This document shows, in pieces, positions 33,117 to 41,333 of a DNA stretch of 64,000 nt. The notes under the pieces were generated by a model that saw nothing but the letters and a program-made list of their open reading frames with translations, did no database searches and was not told where the DNA came from. Numbering within the stretch: position 1 is the stretch's first letter; each line of letters starts with the position of its first letter. Position numbers and translations under genes: made by a program. Origin of the DNA: a virus; the IMG/VR virus record IMGVR_UViG_3300048837_000975, positions 1 through 64,000 of that record; one strand, written 5' to 3'.

Positions 33117-33529
33117 TTGGTCATACAGCATGTTGCCAACTCCGATTCCAAAAGGTCAATTGCTGAGGCTAGCAGCTTGATGCGCGCCTCTTCGTTGTCT
33201 GTGTTGTTTGCCATGAAGATGTTCGAGATCGCCATGCCGATGCGAATGTTCTCGGCGTAGCTGACCCGCACCACCTTCTCTGTGAGCTCGTCCGGATCAA
33301 CCTTCGGTTGGTTGATGCTGTAGTTGCAGTACCAGATCGCTTTTCGAAGATCCTGCTGGAGAGATCCCTTGTGGTTGCGGCGAAGAATGTACTTCGCCGC
33401 GTTCCCGAGAGGGAAACTCATGCTGCCGGTGATCTCGATAGCCTCAACGCCTGAAGGATGTGACGTATAGTGAGGTGGGTGTGCAACTGGATCCACCACT
33501 GTCTTCTTGTCACGCTCGTGCTTTTTCAT
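33113..33529 (-). CDS. DUF3310 protein
   Basis: A 138-residue protein with HPPHYTSHPSGVEAIEI and NAAKYILRRNHKGSLQQDL then KAIWYCNYSI, the complete DUF3310 signature found in many phages. The family is sometimes annotated as a nucleotide-kinase-like or SaV protein, but its biochemical role is not established. ATG 33529 overlaps the preceding TGA (ATGA), so the longer frame is rejected. Confidence 0.85.
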   Translation of the reverse strand: MKKHERDKKTVVDPVAHPPHYTSHPSGVEAIEITGSMSFPLGNAAKYILRRNHKGSLQQDLRKAIWYCNYSINQPKVDPDELTEKVVRVSYAENIRIGMAISNIFMANNTDNEEARIKLLASAIDLLESELATCCMTK

Positions 33530-33801
33530 GACTTGACACCCAGTAAACCGCACAGGATATCGAAAGCTTCTTGAGGAGTTCGCCCGCGGGAGCTGGCACG
33601 GAAGTAGCGACTGGCTTGCTGCCCACTGTCTGACTCAACTACAGCTATGTAATAGCTTTTGTCAGGAACGTCACAGACGCTTACGAGCACCGTAGCGCCG
33701 CGCCATTGGCCGCGTCCATACCACTCGTTATTTCCTGGAGGGCTTCCTGGCTCGTGAAACCTTTGAACTTGTATTCCCGCGAACTGAAAGTCGTCGTTCA
33801 T
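33526..33801 (-). CDS. hypothetical protein (91 aa)
   Basis: ATG 33801 (MNDDFQFAGI) is preferred to a TTG at 33822. The product is beta-rich (ATVLVSVCDVPDKSYYIAVV) with a C-terminal helix (TPQEAFDILCGLLG) and no recognised motif. It overlaps the preceding gene by 74 nt, a long overlap for this operon. Confidence 0.58.
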   Translation of the reverse strand: MNDDFQFAGIQVQRFHEPGSPPGNNEWYGRGQWRGATVLVSVCDVPDKSYYIAVVESDSGQQASRYFRASSRGRTPQEAFDILCGLLGVKS

Positions 33802-33994
33802 CTTCTTGAATCTTCGCTTCAAGCTCCTTAGCGAGCTCGGGTTCTAGAATCGAAACTTGAACATCCATGCCAAAGCGGCACTGGGCGGACTCCCGCGCGT
33901 CGAACCATGTGTGGTGCTGCTCAACCTTGCCGATGTCCCAGTCGGCTGCCTGAATCCGAAACCACGGATCGCCCTTTTGGACCTTGGCGGCCAT
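33728..33994 (-). CDS. hypothetical protein (88 aa)
   Basis: An 88-residue protein with a mixed N-terminal half (FRIQAADWDIGKVEQHHTWFDARE) and a charged helix followed by a very basic tail (SSKVSRARKPSRK). Its start overlaps the preceding stop by one base. No family recognised. Confidence 0.58.
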   Translation of the reverse strand: MAAKVQKGDPWFRIQAADWDIGKVEQHHTWFDARESAQCRFGMDVQVSILEPELAKELEAKIQEDERRLSVRGNTSSKVSRARKPSRK

Positions 33995-34275
33995 CAGGCC
34001 TCGTCCTCGTCGTCAAGGGCGGAGTTGAAGTTCTTGCGGTTCAGCTCGCCGACCTCTTTCAGGCCGTCGACTGACGCGTAAAACTCGGGCCAGCGAGATT
34101 TGGACCAGATGACAAGACGAAGCTTCGTTCCCTCGTCCTTGGCGGCCTGTACCAGATCCGTAGCTTCTTGTAAGGCTGCCTTCGTAGCCCACAAAAGTCT
34201 GTCGTTGAAGAAAACAAAATCGACAACGCGGTTTGAGCGATCAACAAGTGAAATGTAATTGGAAGTTGCACTCAT
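33994..34275 (-). CDS. hypothetical protein (93 aa)
   Basis: A 93-residue protein, alpha/beta in predicted pattern (VVDFVFFNDRLLWATKAALQEATDLV), ending in an acidic tail (ALDDEDEA). No known domain. Its ATG is placed by a leaderless-type promoter that starts a new transcript after the GIY-YIG gene. Confidence 0.62.
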   Translation of the reverse strand: MSATSNYISLVDRSNRVVDFVFFNDRLLWATKAALQEATDLVQAAKDEGTKLRLVIWSKSRWPEFYASVDGLKEVGELNRKNFNSALDDEDEA

Positions 34276-34281
34276 GTCTGT

Positions 34282-34310
34282 ACCATATCATCCGTACGCT
34301 TCGGTTTCAA
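34282..34310 (-). promoter_or_regulatory. leaderless-type promoter at 34.3 kb
   Basis: TTGAAA, 17 bp, TATGGT, then exactly 6 nt to the ATG at 34275. It lies in the gap behind the GIY-YIG gene, so the invader is followed by its own restart of transcription. Confidence 0.62.
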
Positions 34311-35431
34311 CCGGAATCTTTGTTCCGATGTCGATTTTTCAAAGGGGCTAGGAGCTTGGCTAGAGAGGAACCTCCAGGGAGACCGCGAGCGCCAGAGTAT
34401 AGTGCACTATGATAAGCTGCCCATGTGTCTCCAGGATGACCGTTCTCAACTTTTCCAGAATGAACAGAAGGCCACCTCCCTTTGGATCTGTTATGTTCTG
34501 CTGCTCGTTCGAGTATAAATTCTGTGTTTATCGGCCGTTTGTTGCTTATGTTCTGAACCCCAAATCTATCCTCGAACAGCTTAGCAAGAGAGCTTCCTCC
34601 AAGCAGCCCTCTGGCACCGGTCATTAGCGCCGTATTGTAACCACTCCACGTGTCAGTTTCGTATCCACCGTCAACGCGACCCGAGTACTGCGTTGGCCAG
34701 CTCCCGTGCCGCCAGAAGAATCCCAATGCCATGTCTGAGACAAAATCTTCTGTTAGCCTGGGAAGTGCCGCCTTATTTGGCACGCCAAACCTTTCACTAA
34801 GTAGTTTTGCTAACGATGAACCTCCCGGAAGACCCCTTAGTCCTTCGCGAAGCGCGTATTCGTACCTACCCCACGTGTCGCGAATATGTCCTCCGGGGAC
34901 CTGTTCCTCCGTCGTTGCTTTCGGCCAATTTCCCGTCAGTGCGCGATACTCAAGCGCTCTTTCTGCTATGAAGCTCTCGGTTACATGAAGACCCCTTCTT
35001 CCTTGACCACCGAGCGTGGCGTTGTAGCCAAAGGAAGGACACCAACCAATGAAAGAGCGAAACGCTTTAACGAACCTAGGCTCCATCTCGGCGAGCGACA
35101 GGTCCCTTTCGTCTGACGCAAAAAGTATCTCATGCAGAAATACGTCAGACCCATACTTTCTTATTGCTCTTTTGAATACGTAGTCATATCCGCACCTGTG
35201 CTTTTTGCAGCTCTCAGTTTTGTGAAACGACCATCTGCTTGTTGGATTCGCAGCAAATCCCACATACGAGAACTCCCGCTCAACCCCGTCCACGACCTTC
35301 ACATGGTAGTGCCGGTAGACGTAGTACAGTGGCGCGTTCGGATCCGAAATGACGTGCGAGTACAGCGGGCTCTTCGTCCACTGCACTCCCCGTCGATTCA
35401 ACCTCGAGATGGTATCAATCTCGTCGGACAT
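34307..35431 (-). CDS. GIY-YIG endonuclease with three C-terminal repeats
   Basis: A 374-residue protein. Residues about 35-115 are a variant GIY-YIG nuclease (LYYVYRHYH, FSYVGFAANPTSRW, YVFKRAIRKYGSDVF with the conserved Arg helix, and a later Glu). Residues about 150-365 hold three copies of a 65-residue unit, each ending in an almost identical G-x-RGL-x-GGSSLAKL. Earlier in each unit are a G-x-WP motif and a D-T-W-x-x-Y motif. The units are probably DNA-recognition modules specifying a homing site (inference). Confidence 0.8.
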   Translation of the reverse strand: MSDEIDTISRLNRRGVQWTKSPLYSHVISDPNAPLYYVYRHYHVKVVDGVEREFSYVGFAANPTSRWSFHKTESCKKHRCGYDYVFKRAIRKYGSDVFLHEILFASDERDLSLAEMEPRFVKAFRSFIGWCPSFGYNATLGGQGRRGLHVTESFIAERALEYRALTGNWPKATTEEQVPGGHIRDTWGRYEYALREGLRGLPGGSSLAKLLSERFGVPNKAALPRLTEDFVSDMALGFFWRHGSWPTQYSGRVDGGYETDTWSGYNTALMTGARGLLGGSSLAKLFEDRFGVQNISNKRPINTEFILERAAEHNRSKGRWPSVHSGKVENGHPGDTWAAYHSALYSGARGLPGGSSLAKLLAPLKNRHRNKDSG

Positions 35432-35753
35432 TCAAACTGACCGTCTCGTAGATCTGACTCGTTAGTCCGTAGACCCCGCGCTTCTTGATCTCTTCGTCGC
35501 TGCTGAATGTTTTGAACTCAACTTCGACCTTCACCGTTCGTGGGCCATCGATCACCTGGGCGTCTTGCCACTCATTATCGTAGAACACCTCGATGAATGT
35601 TCCGACGCGAAAAGCAGACACGGGAGACAGTTCCTTGACGACCCTGGCTGGCGTGTCGCCGCTAACCTGAACACGATTGGGCTCGTCGTCAAGGTTTTCT
35701 CCGCTAATCTCCAACCAAATCCTGTCATCGATCTTCATCGTCCGGCCATCCAT
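35415..35753 (-). CDS. hypothetical protein, possible small barrel
   Basis: A 112-residue protein with short strands and turns (IDDRIWLEISGE, VGTFIEVFYDNEWQDAQVI) that resemble Tudor/SH3-like barrels but without a decisive motif. A GAGAG stretch precedes the ATG at 35753. The 3' end overlaps the GIY-YIG gene by 17 nt, so the endonuclease start is embedded in it. Confidence 0.58.
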   Translation of the reverse strand: MDGRTMKIDDRIWLEISGENLDDEPNRVQVSGDTPARVVKELSPVSAFRVGTFIEVFYDNEWQDAQVIDGPRTVKVEVEFKTFSSDEEIKKRGVYGLTSQIYETVSLNVRRD

Positions 35754-35805
35754 TCGCTCTCAGTCGTCACGTCTGGATCTTTGAGGCGTCCAGCTGCCTT
35801 TGTAA

Positions 35806-36168
35806 TTATCGTCCGGCGATCCACTCGGTAATGTAGAACTTAGCATCCCCAAGCGAGTCGGCAACCGCAAAACGAACGCCCTCGGATTCCGCTCGCTTTG
35901 CCCACTCGACCTGGTTTTTATTTAGCTTTCCACCCTTCTTCTTACACTCCAGGAAGCACGGTTTACCTTTCACAACAAGGAAAATATCCGGAGTCCCAGG
36001 CGGAGACAGCTGGACCTTCGACCCACTCTCGGTCGTCACCAGCCCGGAGTTCATGCGCCACGCCCAGATATGCAGCGCGTCACAAAGCGCAAGCACCTTC
36101 TTGACCAGACCATCGTCAGCGCGGCGGCGCACGGAAGGGAACCTGCGAGACACCTTCGTGCTAGCCAC
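35806..36168 (-). CDS. VRR-NUC domain nuclease
   Basis: A 120-residue protein. GTPDIFLVVKGKPCFLECKKK (Asp and the E-x-K pair of the PD-(D/E)XK core), then LNKNQVEWAKRAESEGVRFAVADS, matches the stand-alone VRR-NUC domain of phages. Such domains cut branched or flap DNA and fit the nearby recombination genes. GTG 36168 is chosen because GAGGAGGACCA precedes it ideally, rather than an ATG at 36213 deep inside the previous gene. Confidence 0.88.
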   Translation of the reverse strand: MASTKVSRRFPSVRRRADDGLVKKVLALCDALHIWAWRMNSGLVTTESGSKVQLSPPGTPDIFLVVKGKPCFLECKKKGGKLNKNQVEWAKRAESEGVRFAVADSLGDAKFYITEWIAGR

Positions 36169-36439
36169 TGGTCCTCCTCGGGAATAGCCAAAGCCAGGAT
36201 ATTGCTCCAACAATCAGCAGATTGACAGAGTAATTCCCAACCAGCGCAAGATCCGACGGGTACTTCGCCAGCACGTAAGCAAGCATCGCCACTTCGCCGA
36301 CCATCCACAGCGCAACCGTACCCCCAGCCATGCCCCGAGACGTTCCAAGGCGAACAGACTGAATCGCCTGCGGAATGCCGGATAGCGCGAACGCCAGGGC
36401 GCCAACGAAACCAACGACCTCAACCACTGTGGCGAACAT
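36161..36439 (-). CDS. SemiSWEET / PQ-loop membrane protein
   Basis: A 92-residue protein with three hydrophobic spans (about residues 3-20, 40-58, 66-86). GIPQAIQSVRLGTSRGMAGG carries the Pro-Gln motif at the end of the first helix, as in bacterial SemiSWEET sugar transporters, which dimerise. A phage copy could move a sugar or small metabolite, or act in lysis. It overlaps the SLOG-like gene by 20 nt and the nuclease by 8 nt. Confidence 0.72.
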   Translation of the reverse strand: MFATVVEVVGFVGALAFALSGIPQAIQSVRLGTSRGMAGGTVALWMVGEVAMLAYVLAKYPSDLALVGNYSVNLLIVGAISWLWLFPRRTSG

Positions 36440-36794
36440 GAACCACCCAAACCGGAATACTGTGAGCCCTGCATCGCGTTACGCAATCAAAAGTTCCTCG
36501 AGAGTCTTCGAGATCATCCTTGTCGCATAGAGCCAGGCAATGCGTTGCGGCGGAGTGCCGAATCATTCGCTCGTTTCTCTCGGGTCCAGCACGCCTTCCT
36601 TTGGACCAGTCCGCCGTGTAGACATGAACAGGAACAGAGAACCGGCTGCCGACGTTGCCAGCAGCCTGATCTGGTCCTCGGCACCCTCCGTGCACGATCT
36701 TGCTAGGTTTCCCGTTCTGATTGATCCACTCAACGATCGCCTTCTCGGCATCGAACTCTGGAATCGTTCTAGAACCACATACCAGCAAGATCAT
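36420..36794 (-). CDS. SLOG-family (DUF2493/YspA-like) protein
   Basis: A 124-residue Rossmann-like protein: MILLVCGSRT, then IVHGGCRGPDQAAGNVGSR and GRRAGPERNERMI. This is the DUF2493/YspA-type SLOG pattern, related to DprA and LOG proteins that bind nucleotides or their derivatives. SLOG proteins have been linked to nucleotide-signal sensing in bacterial conflicts; here the role is unknown. GAGG precedes the ATG. Confidence 0.82.
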   Translation of the reverse strand: MILLVCGSRTIPEFDAEKAIVEWINQNGKPSKIVHGGCRGPDQAAGNVGSRFSVPVHVYTADWSKGRRAGPERNERMIRHSAATHCLALCDKDDLEDSRGTFDCVTRCRAHSIPVWVVHVRHSG

Positions 36795-36809
36795 AAAGCC
36801 TCACTTTAC

Positions 36810-37775
36810 CTATGCGCGGCGGCGCGTTCGCTTCTGCTGTTCAGGATCCGAGGCGTCGAGCCCTTCGGTGGCGGCAACGAATTCGCTCACCAGTGCGCTC
36901 CCGCCAACCGTGGGCGGCAGATCTGCTTCGGCAACCTCAACCGTTGGCGTCGAGCTTACGACCTCGGCGGCTACCGTCTGGACAGCTTCCTTGTCGGCTC
37001 GCTTCTCTTCCGCGGCTGCGATCGTGGCCCCGATGTCGAACCCTGCGTCGCTCTCGAGCACCTTCGCCAAAGCATCGTCCGGCGACAGGGCGACGTACTT
37101 GAGAACCTGCTTGATCGCAGTCTTTTTCCACATAGACGATTCCCATGCGTTCCATGGCGAACTCGGGTTGTTTGACGACTTCGATGCCTTCTTTACCTTG
37201 TCAATGTAGCGCTGGTTGATCACCTCGAACTCGGCGTCTCCGGACTTGAGAATAACAACTCCATACGCGTAGATCGGCCTGTCGATGTCCACTTCACCAT
37301 CAGACATCACATGAAGAGCTCCAAGAGCTTCTCGGTCTGACATCCCAGCCGGGACATGTTGCAGATCTCGGTGAAGGCCCAAGGTGTAACGGAATTCGTC
37401 ACCCGGGTATACGCAGTAAGCATAGATGCTCTTTACGTTACCAGACCGACGGGCCAGTTCACACAGACCCTTGTACCCGATCTGAAACTGGCACTCGCGC
37501 CCGTACGGAATCAGGTACGCCAGACCGAGAGCGCCATTCGGCTCAAGTCCCAAAGACGCAGACTGTCGAACCGAGTGAAAGAAGCTCTCTGGAGTGCAAT
37601 TCAGTAGTGCTGGATTTGTATGAATGGCATTGACGCAGACCTGCGCGAACCTCTTAAGATTCTGGTCTCCGCCCATTCCCTGAGGCAACGCCTGCGCCAG
37701 GGACTTCATGTTGTTGACCAAGATCTTGCGCAGCGCGGTAAAGCGCTCGTCGTCTGCTCGAATGATAGCCGTCAA
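36810..37775 (-). CDS. recT: RecT-family single-strand annealing protein
   Basis: A 321-residue protein with the RecT order: FAQVCVNAIHTNPALLNCTPESFFHSVRQSASLGLEPNGALG, then AYLIPYGRECQFQIGYKGLCELARRSGNVKSIYAYCVYPGDEF and WKKTAIKQVLKY. RecT coats single strands made by an exonuclease and anneals them to homologous DNA. The YqaJ-type exonuclease at 39609-40547 is the natural partner. The C-terminal 70 residues are Ala/Glu/Val-rich and end in a basic tail. Confidence 0.92.
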   Translation of the reverse strand: MTAIIRADDERFTALRKILVNNMKSLAQALPQGMGGDQNLKRFAQVCVNAIHTNPALLNCTPESFFHSVRQSASLGLEPNGALGLAYLIPYGRECQFQIGYKGLCELARRSGNVKSIYAYCVYPGDEFRYTLGLHRDLQHVPAGMSDREALGALHVMSDGEVDIDRPIYAYGVVILKSGDAEFEVINQRYIDKVKKASKSSNNPSSPWNAWESSMWKKTAIKQVLKYVALSPDDALAKVLESDAGFDIGATIAAAEEKRADKEAVQTVAAEVVSSTPTVEVAEADLPPTVGGSALVSEFVAATEGLDASDPEQQKRTRRRA

Positions 37776-38155
37776 TTTACTTTGCCTCCGGTTGCGCCCT
37801 TCTTGGGCGGTTGCGCCATCTTCAGAAGATCGCTGATCGTCTGAACGTCGTCACCCTGCGACTTGGACTTTATCTCATCCAACTGATCGATTATCGTCGA
37901 TAGCTTCAGAAGAATCGCGATGTGCTCAGACGTTGCAATGGACACCTGAATCATTGCGTGAGCATCTGCCCATCGACCTTGTTCGCTGAACTTCGCTGCC
38001 ACCCGAGGAGGAAGAAGCTGAAGCTTGTCAAAGATTCCTTGCAAGAATTCTTTGTCAGCGTAACGCTTGTCTGACCCTCCGGTGTACGCGTCATCCATCA
38101 GCTTAGCTGTCAGGTTCATAAGCGAGATAAGTTCAGTCTCAGGATCCGTTGTCAC
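37772..38155 (-). CDS. hypothetical helical protein between recT and clamp
   Basis: A 127-residue, predicted mostly helical protein (LISLMNLTAKLMDDAY, HIAILLKLSTIIDQLDEIKS) with a Lys/Gly tail. It overlaps recT and the sliding-clamp gene by 4 nt each, so it is tightly co-expressed with both. No family recognised; a small adaptor in replication or recombination is plausible. Confidence 0.62.
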   Translation of the reverse strand: MTTDPETELISLMNLTAKLMDDAYTGGSDKRYADKEFLQGIFDKLQLLPPRVAAKFSEQGRWADAHAMIQVSIATSEHIAILLKLSTIIDQLDEIKSKSQGDDVQTISDLLKMAQPPKKGATGGKVN

Positions 38156-39354
38156 TTCTTCGCGCCCTTCTTTGCAGGTTTCTCTTCGACCTTCTTTTCG
38201 GCCTCGGAAATCTTCGTTGGCTTCTGAACAAGCGCGACAAGCGCCTTGTAGTCGCCGCTTGTCACAGTAAGATGATTCGGCTCAGACAGCTTGATCGACA
38301 CAACATCGGTTGCCGCGGACTTGATGTTAGCCAGCAGGAGAGGTGCGCTGATGTAAAGCTCGGTGTCTCGTTCTACGGAGTCACACTCTACGATATCTAC
38401 GGCTCCAAGCTCAGCGTCCGCCGTAAAGTCGGTCACCATCTCGATCTTCACTCGCCCAGGCTTCGTTATGTCGCTGAGCTGCTTTGAAAACTTCAGAGAG
38501 ATCACCGAATCTGGCTTCACGCAGGTTACGCCTTTGATGGCCTGCGTAAGAGCTTCTGAGCTCACGGTCGCGATAGAGCGCGGCTCGATCATCTTGAGAA
38601 CATTGCGCCACGGGACGAATGGCTCCATCGGCGTCATGCACGCGATCATGCTCTCATCCGTCTCAACATAGATGTGGTTTTCGTCCTGGTTGATCTGGAG
38701 AGTTTGTGAGTCTTCGCAGATCTCCCCGAGCGCCCGGTGCATCAGGCTTGGGATCAGGCGCTCCCACTTCGTATCAGCTGCGCACCCGGACGCCGACTCA
38801 ACAGCGGCGAGCTGGTATCCGTTCGCTGCAGCGACCGCAATCACCTCTCCAGTGATTTCGACCATCACTCCGGACCTGCCGGTGTTAGGTGCCGGATCCG
38901 AAGCGTGACTCACACGATTCACGAGTCCGCGGAACACTGACGCCTGTACAGTGATCGCCCCGTCCTTAGGAGGAAGCGGAATCTTCGGCATCTCGTCGGC
39001 TGGGCGAGTCGGAAGCTTGTGCGTTCGCGCAGTGCCGACCCCCTTCACAATCAGTGAGCTGCCGTCGAGGGTCATTGAGACCTCTTCCGATGTAAGGGAC
39101 TTTACGATGCGAGACAGCGGCTTGACGGACACGAGCAGCTTTCCGGCATCAGTCACGTCCGCCGGGATCGTAGTTTCTAAAGCCATCTTGAGGTTCGTGC
39201 CGGCAAGCTGAAGAGTTGCTCCAGCTTCAGCGTCAGCGACGAAAGCCATAATGCGAACATAACCTAGGGTGCTGATCGTAGACTTGTCGTCTGTGACGCC
39301 CTCAACTTTTTCGAGAGCGCGCGTAAGCGATTGGCGGTTTACCGTTAACTTCAT
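38152..39354 (-). CDS. dnaN: DNA polymerase III beta sliding clamp
   Basis: A 400-residue protein beginning MKLTVNRQSLTRALEKVEGV with three repeats of the clamp fold (ISTLGYVRIMAF; ITVQASVFRGLVNRVSHA; SLKFSKQLSD), and ending in a basic Lys-rich tail in place of the usual C-terminal peptide. It would hold a polymerase on DNA as a ring dimer. The last domain is shorter and more divergent than bacterial DnaN. ATG 39354 has GGAG upstream and replaces a longer frame start at 39390. Confidence 0.85.
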   Translation of the reverse strand: MKLTVNRQSLTRALEKVEGVTDDKSTISTLGYVRIMAFVADAEAGATLQLAGTNLKMALETTIPADVTDAGKLLVSVKPLSRIVKSLTSEEVSMTLDGSSLIVKGVGTARTHKLPTRPADEMPKIPLPPKDGAITVQASVFRGLVNRVSHASDPAPNTGRSGVMVEITGEVIAVAAANGYQLAAVESASGCAADTKWERLIPSLMHRALGEICEDSQTLQINQDENHIYVETDESMIACMTPMEPFVPWRNVLKMIEPRSIATVSSEALTQAIKGVTCVKPDSVISLKFSKQLSDITKPGRVKIEMVTDFTADAELGAVDIVECDSVERDTELYISAPLLLANIKSAATDVVSIKLSEPNHLTVTSGDYKALVALVQKPTKISEAEKKVEEKPAKKGAKK

Positions 39355-39374
39355 AGCTATCTCCGGGTTAAAAT

Positions 39375-39403
39375 GTTGTAGCAGGCTCAACCTATACGCG
39401 CAA
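39375..39403 (-). promoter_or_regulatory. promoter with short leader upstream of clamp
   Basis: TTGCGC, 17 bp, TACAAC, then 20 nt to the ATG at 39354. Unlike the leaderless sites it leaves a leader of about 14 nt containing GGAG. Confidence 0.5.
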
Positions 39404-39406
39404 GCG

Positions 39407-39622
39407 CTATTTCTCTTCGGCCGCTAGGCAGGCTTCGCACCTGGCCGGAGAGCCAATCAATCCCTTGCGAATCGTTGTCCGGAAAAGCTTGCAAGCGTAC
39501 GAATCGGGCCCTCCTTGCATCGGAGCCGGAATGTACCTAACGGCCGGACACGGACCGCAGTGGATTCCGTCCTTCGCGACAGAGGTTAAGAGGCACAGGT
39601 GTACGGTTTTACTTTCTTCCAT
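39407..39622 (-). CDS. small Cys-rich protein
   Basis: A 71-residue protein with Cys at about positions 10, 22, 25, 44, 62 and 65 (HCGPCP; RCEACLAAEE), likely binding a zinc ion or an Fe-S cluster. It overlaps the end of the YqaJ gene by 14 nt. Function unknown. Confidence 0.6.
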   Translation of the reverse strand: MEESKTVHLCLLTSVAKDGIHCGPCPAVRYIPAPMQGGPDSYACKLFRTTIRKGLIGSPARCEACLAAEEK

Positions 39623-40547
39623 AGTTCTTCTTCAATTTCAGTTGTCGCACCTCGGTCTCCGCGACCGTGTAACTCTTGCGTTTGTACTTCGAGTAGTCCC
39701 AGGATCCGGACCCATCAGGAAGCAGCCCGCGCTCATGCTGCCCGATAGACTCCGCTAGCCTGTTCTCAAGCTCGTTTACTGTCTTCTTCAAGTCCGAGAT
39801 CTGATCCTTGGTCTCCTGAAGCTCCTTGGTCCAGATCACCGCCTCATCAGGTAGGGTCACTGCCGACCCAGCCATGATGTCCAAGGCATCGATCGCGTCC
39901 TTTGACGACGTGGTGTTGTCTGCCGGGAACTCGGGCATCTTGTCGCCAGCCAGAGAGTCATAAAACTCCTGGGTCTTGCGTACAATGAGAGCGCTCAGGC
40001 CCTTGTCTCTTCTGAAGTCGCCAAACCTATGATGAAAGAACGGAGCCCCGATCACGGCCGACAGTCCACCCCAGGAGGCGCCCGTGACGATCATCTGAGT
40101 CTGCAGCTGAATCTGGTACTTCAGGTGAGGTTCACCCTTCGCTGGCCAGTTCTCTCCATTACCGGTCGTCTTCAGCTCAAGAGGCGGAAGCGGTCCAACG
40201 ATCGGCCTTCCGTCAACATCCAGAATCTCGTAGTCCAGCGTTGCGCCGAGCCACGGGTACTGCTTTGACCTCATCAGGTACTGGCAACGTCGAACCTTGC
40301 GACCGGTCTTCTTGCTGTAGAGCTCCGCAACAAGCGGCTCCATTACGTGACCCATCTCGAGGTATCCTGGGTCTTCGAGCTCTTTGCGCTCGATCCATCG
40401 TTTCTTCTCAAGCCAGATCTTGGTCGCGCCAGGCACCACGCCTAGGATAGCTGGAACCTCGCTTGCGGTGATGAGTTTCCACCTGTGCTTTAGCCAGGCT
40501 TCACGGTCGTCGTCGCCGTTGCAAACGATGTCGTAAAACTCGCTCAT
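39609..40547 (-). CDS. YqaJ-family viral recombinase/exonuclease
   Basis: A 312-residue protein. ITASEVPAILGV, YLEMGHVMEPLVAELYSKKTG, WLGATLDYEI and LELKTTG, then KYQIQLQTQMIVTGASWG, form the PD-(D/E)XK core of the YqaJ family (acidic Glu/Asp, the E-x-K and the following Gln motif). It is expected to resect double-strand ends 5' to 3' to feed RecT. A C-terminal coiled-coil segment (LQETKDQISDLKKTVNELEN) precedes a basic tail. Confidence 0.9.
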   Translation of the reverse strand: MSEFYDIVCNGDDDREAWLKHRWKLITASEVPAILGVVPGATKIWLEKKRWIERKELEDPGYLEMGHVMEPLVAELYSKKTGRKVRRCQYLMRSKQYPWLGATLDYEILDVDGRPIVGPLPPLELKTTGNGENWPAKGEPHLKYQIQLQTQMIVTGASWGGLSAVIGAPFFHHRFGDFRRDKGLSALIVRKTQEFYDSLAGDKMPEFPADNTTSSKDAIDALDIMAGSAVTLPDEAVIWTKELQETKDQISDLKKTVNELENRLAESIGQHERGLLPDGSGSWDYSKYKRKSYTVAETEVRQLKLKKNYGRK

Positions 40548-40825
40548 TTTCTGCCGATACTACCGAAACAATCGATCACGATGTCTTGAATCCTATCGCA
40601 GTATCCGTGATCGTCGTCGCCCCATCCCATAGCCTCGCTGCATATGTCATCGATCTTAGATAGCGCTGAAACCGCTACGCGAAGGCTCCTCTTCGCAGAC
40701 TCAATGATCTCAATAGCCTCGGCCAGCTCAGCTTTCGTTTGTACCAGGTCGACACAAACCTTGGCGCGCTCCTCTATTCCAGCTGCGTCAAGGTCGTACG
40801 CGATGATTTTCTCCTGGTCGGTCAT
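40544..40825 (-). CDS. hypothetical helical protein (93 aa)
   Basis: A 93-residue, acidic and helical protein (TKAELAEAIEIIESAKRSLRVAV) with three Cys near the C-terminus. It overlaps both neighbours by 4 nt and is coupled to the YqaJ gene. No family recognised. Confidence 0.6.
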   Translation of the reverse strand: MTDQEKIIAYDLDAAGIEERAKVCVDLVQTKAELAEAIEIIESAKRSLRVAVSALSKIDDICSEAMGWGDDDHGYCDRIQDIVIDCFGSIGRK

Positions 40826-41061
40826 AAGTCGAACACTTTCCCGGTCCCTGCGCCATTGCAGCCAACCACGATCCGCATCCTGCCATCGTGCAGGTGGGTA
40901 CCGTCGTAGCGACCGATCTCCTTTGGGTCTGCTTTCTTCACATGTGCACAGTACGCCTTTGTGAGCTCACGCGCAAGCGAAAACGAGACGGTTGGTGTGG
41001 TCTTTCCTGTCCGATCGTACTGGCGGAAGGTGCGCGTCTTCGCGAGCAGATATCCGTTCAT
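40822..41061 (-). CDS. hypothetical protein (79 aa)
   Basis: A 79-residue basic protein (YLLAKTRTFRQYDRTGKTTP) with a beta-rich end (MRIVVGCNGAG). ATGA overlaps at both ends place it in the same coupled series as the YqaJ gene. No family recognised. Confidence 0.6.
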   Translation of the reverse strand: MNGYLLAKTRTFRQYDRTGKTTPTVSFSLARELTKAYCAHVKKADPKEIGRYDGTHLHDGRMRIVVGCNGAGTGKVFDL

Positions 41062-41333
41062 TCTTCTTGTTTCCGTTGCGCATCTCGCAGGTTTGCTGCG
41101 GCCTCAAAGAACGCCCGGTGCTGACTCGGGAAGTCGCCGAGGCGAGTACCGTCGGTACCGATGACGGTCCAGCGGTTCACTTGCCGAAGTTCATCAAAGC
41201 GCACATGTACAGTGTGTAGTTTGTTTGAAAACGTCCACCAGTACGGTTTCACCTCGATCCACTCAAACTCTCCCGAGTAGATCATTGGGCGGTCATCGAA
41301 TCCGATTTCCTTGCTTACGCACTTGTCACACAT
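41058..41333 (-). CDS. hypothetical protein with N-terminal CxxC
   Basis: A 91-residue protein starting MCDKCVSKEIG, rich in Trp and aromatic residues (FEWIEVKPYWWTFSNKLHTVHV), ending in a charged helix. ATG 41333 has AGGAG 6 nt upstream and is preferred over TTG 41348. Function unknown. Confidence 0.6.
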   Translation of the reverse strand: MCDKCVSKEIGFDDRPMIYSGEFEWIEVKPYWWTFSNKLHTVHVRFDELRQVNRWTVIGTDGTRLGDFPSQHRAFFEAAANLRDAQRKQEE

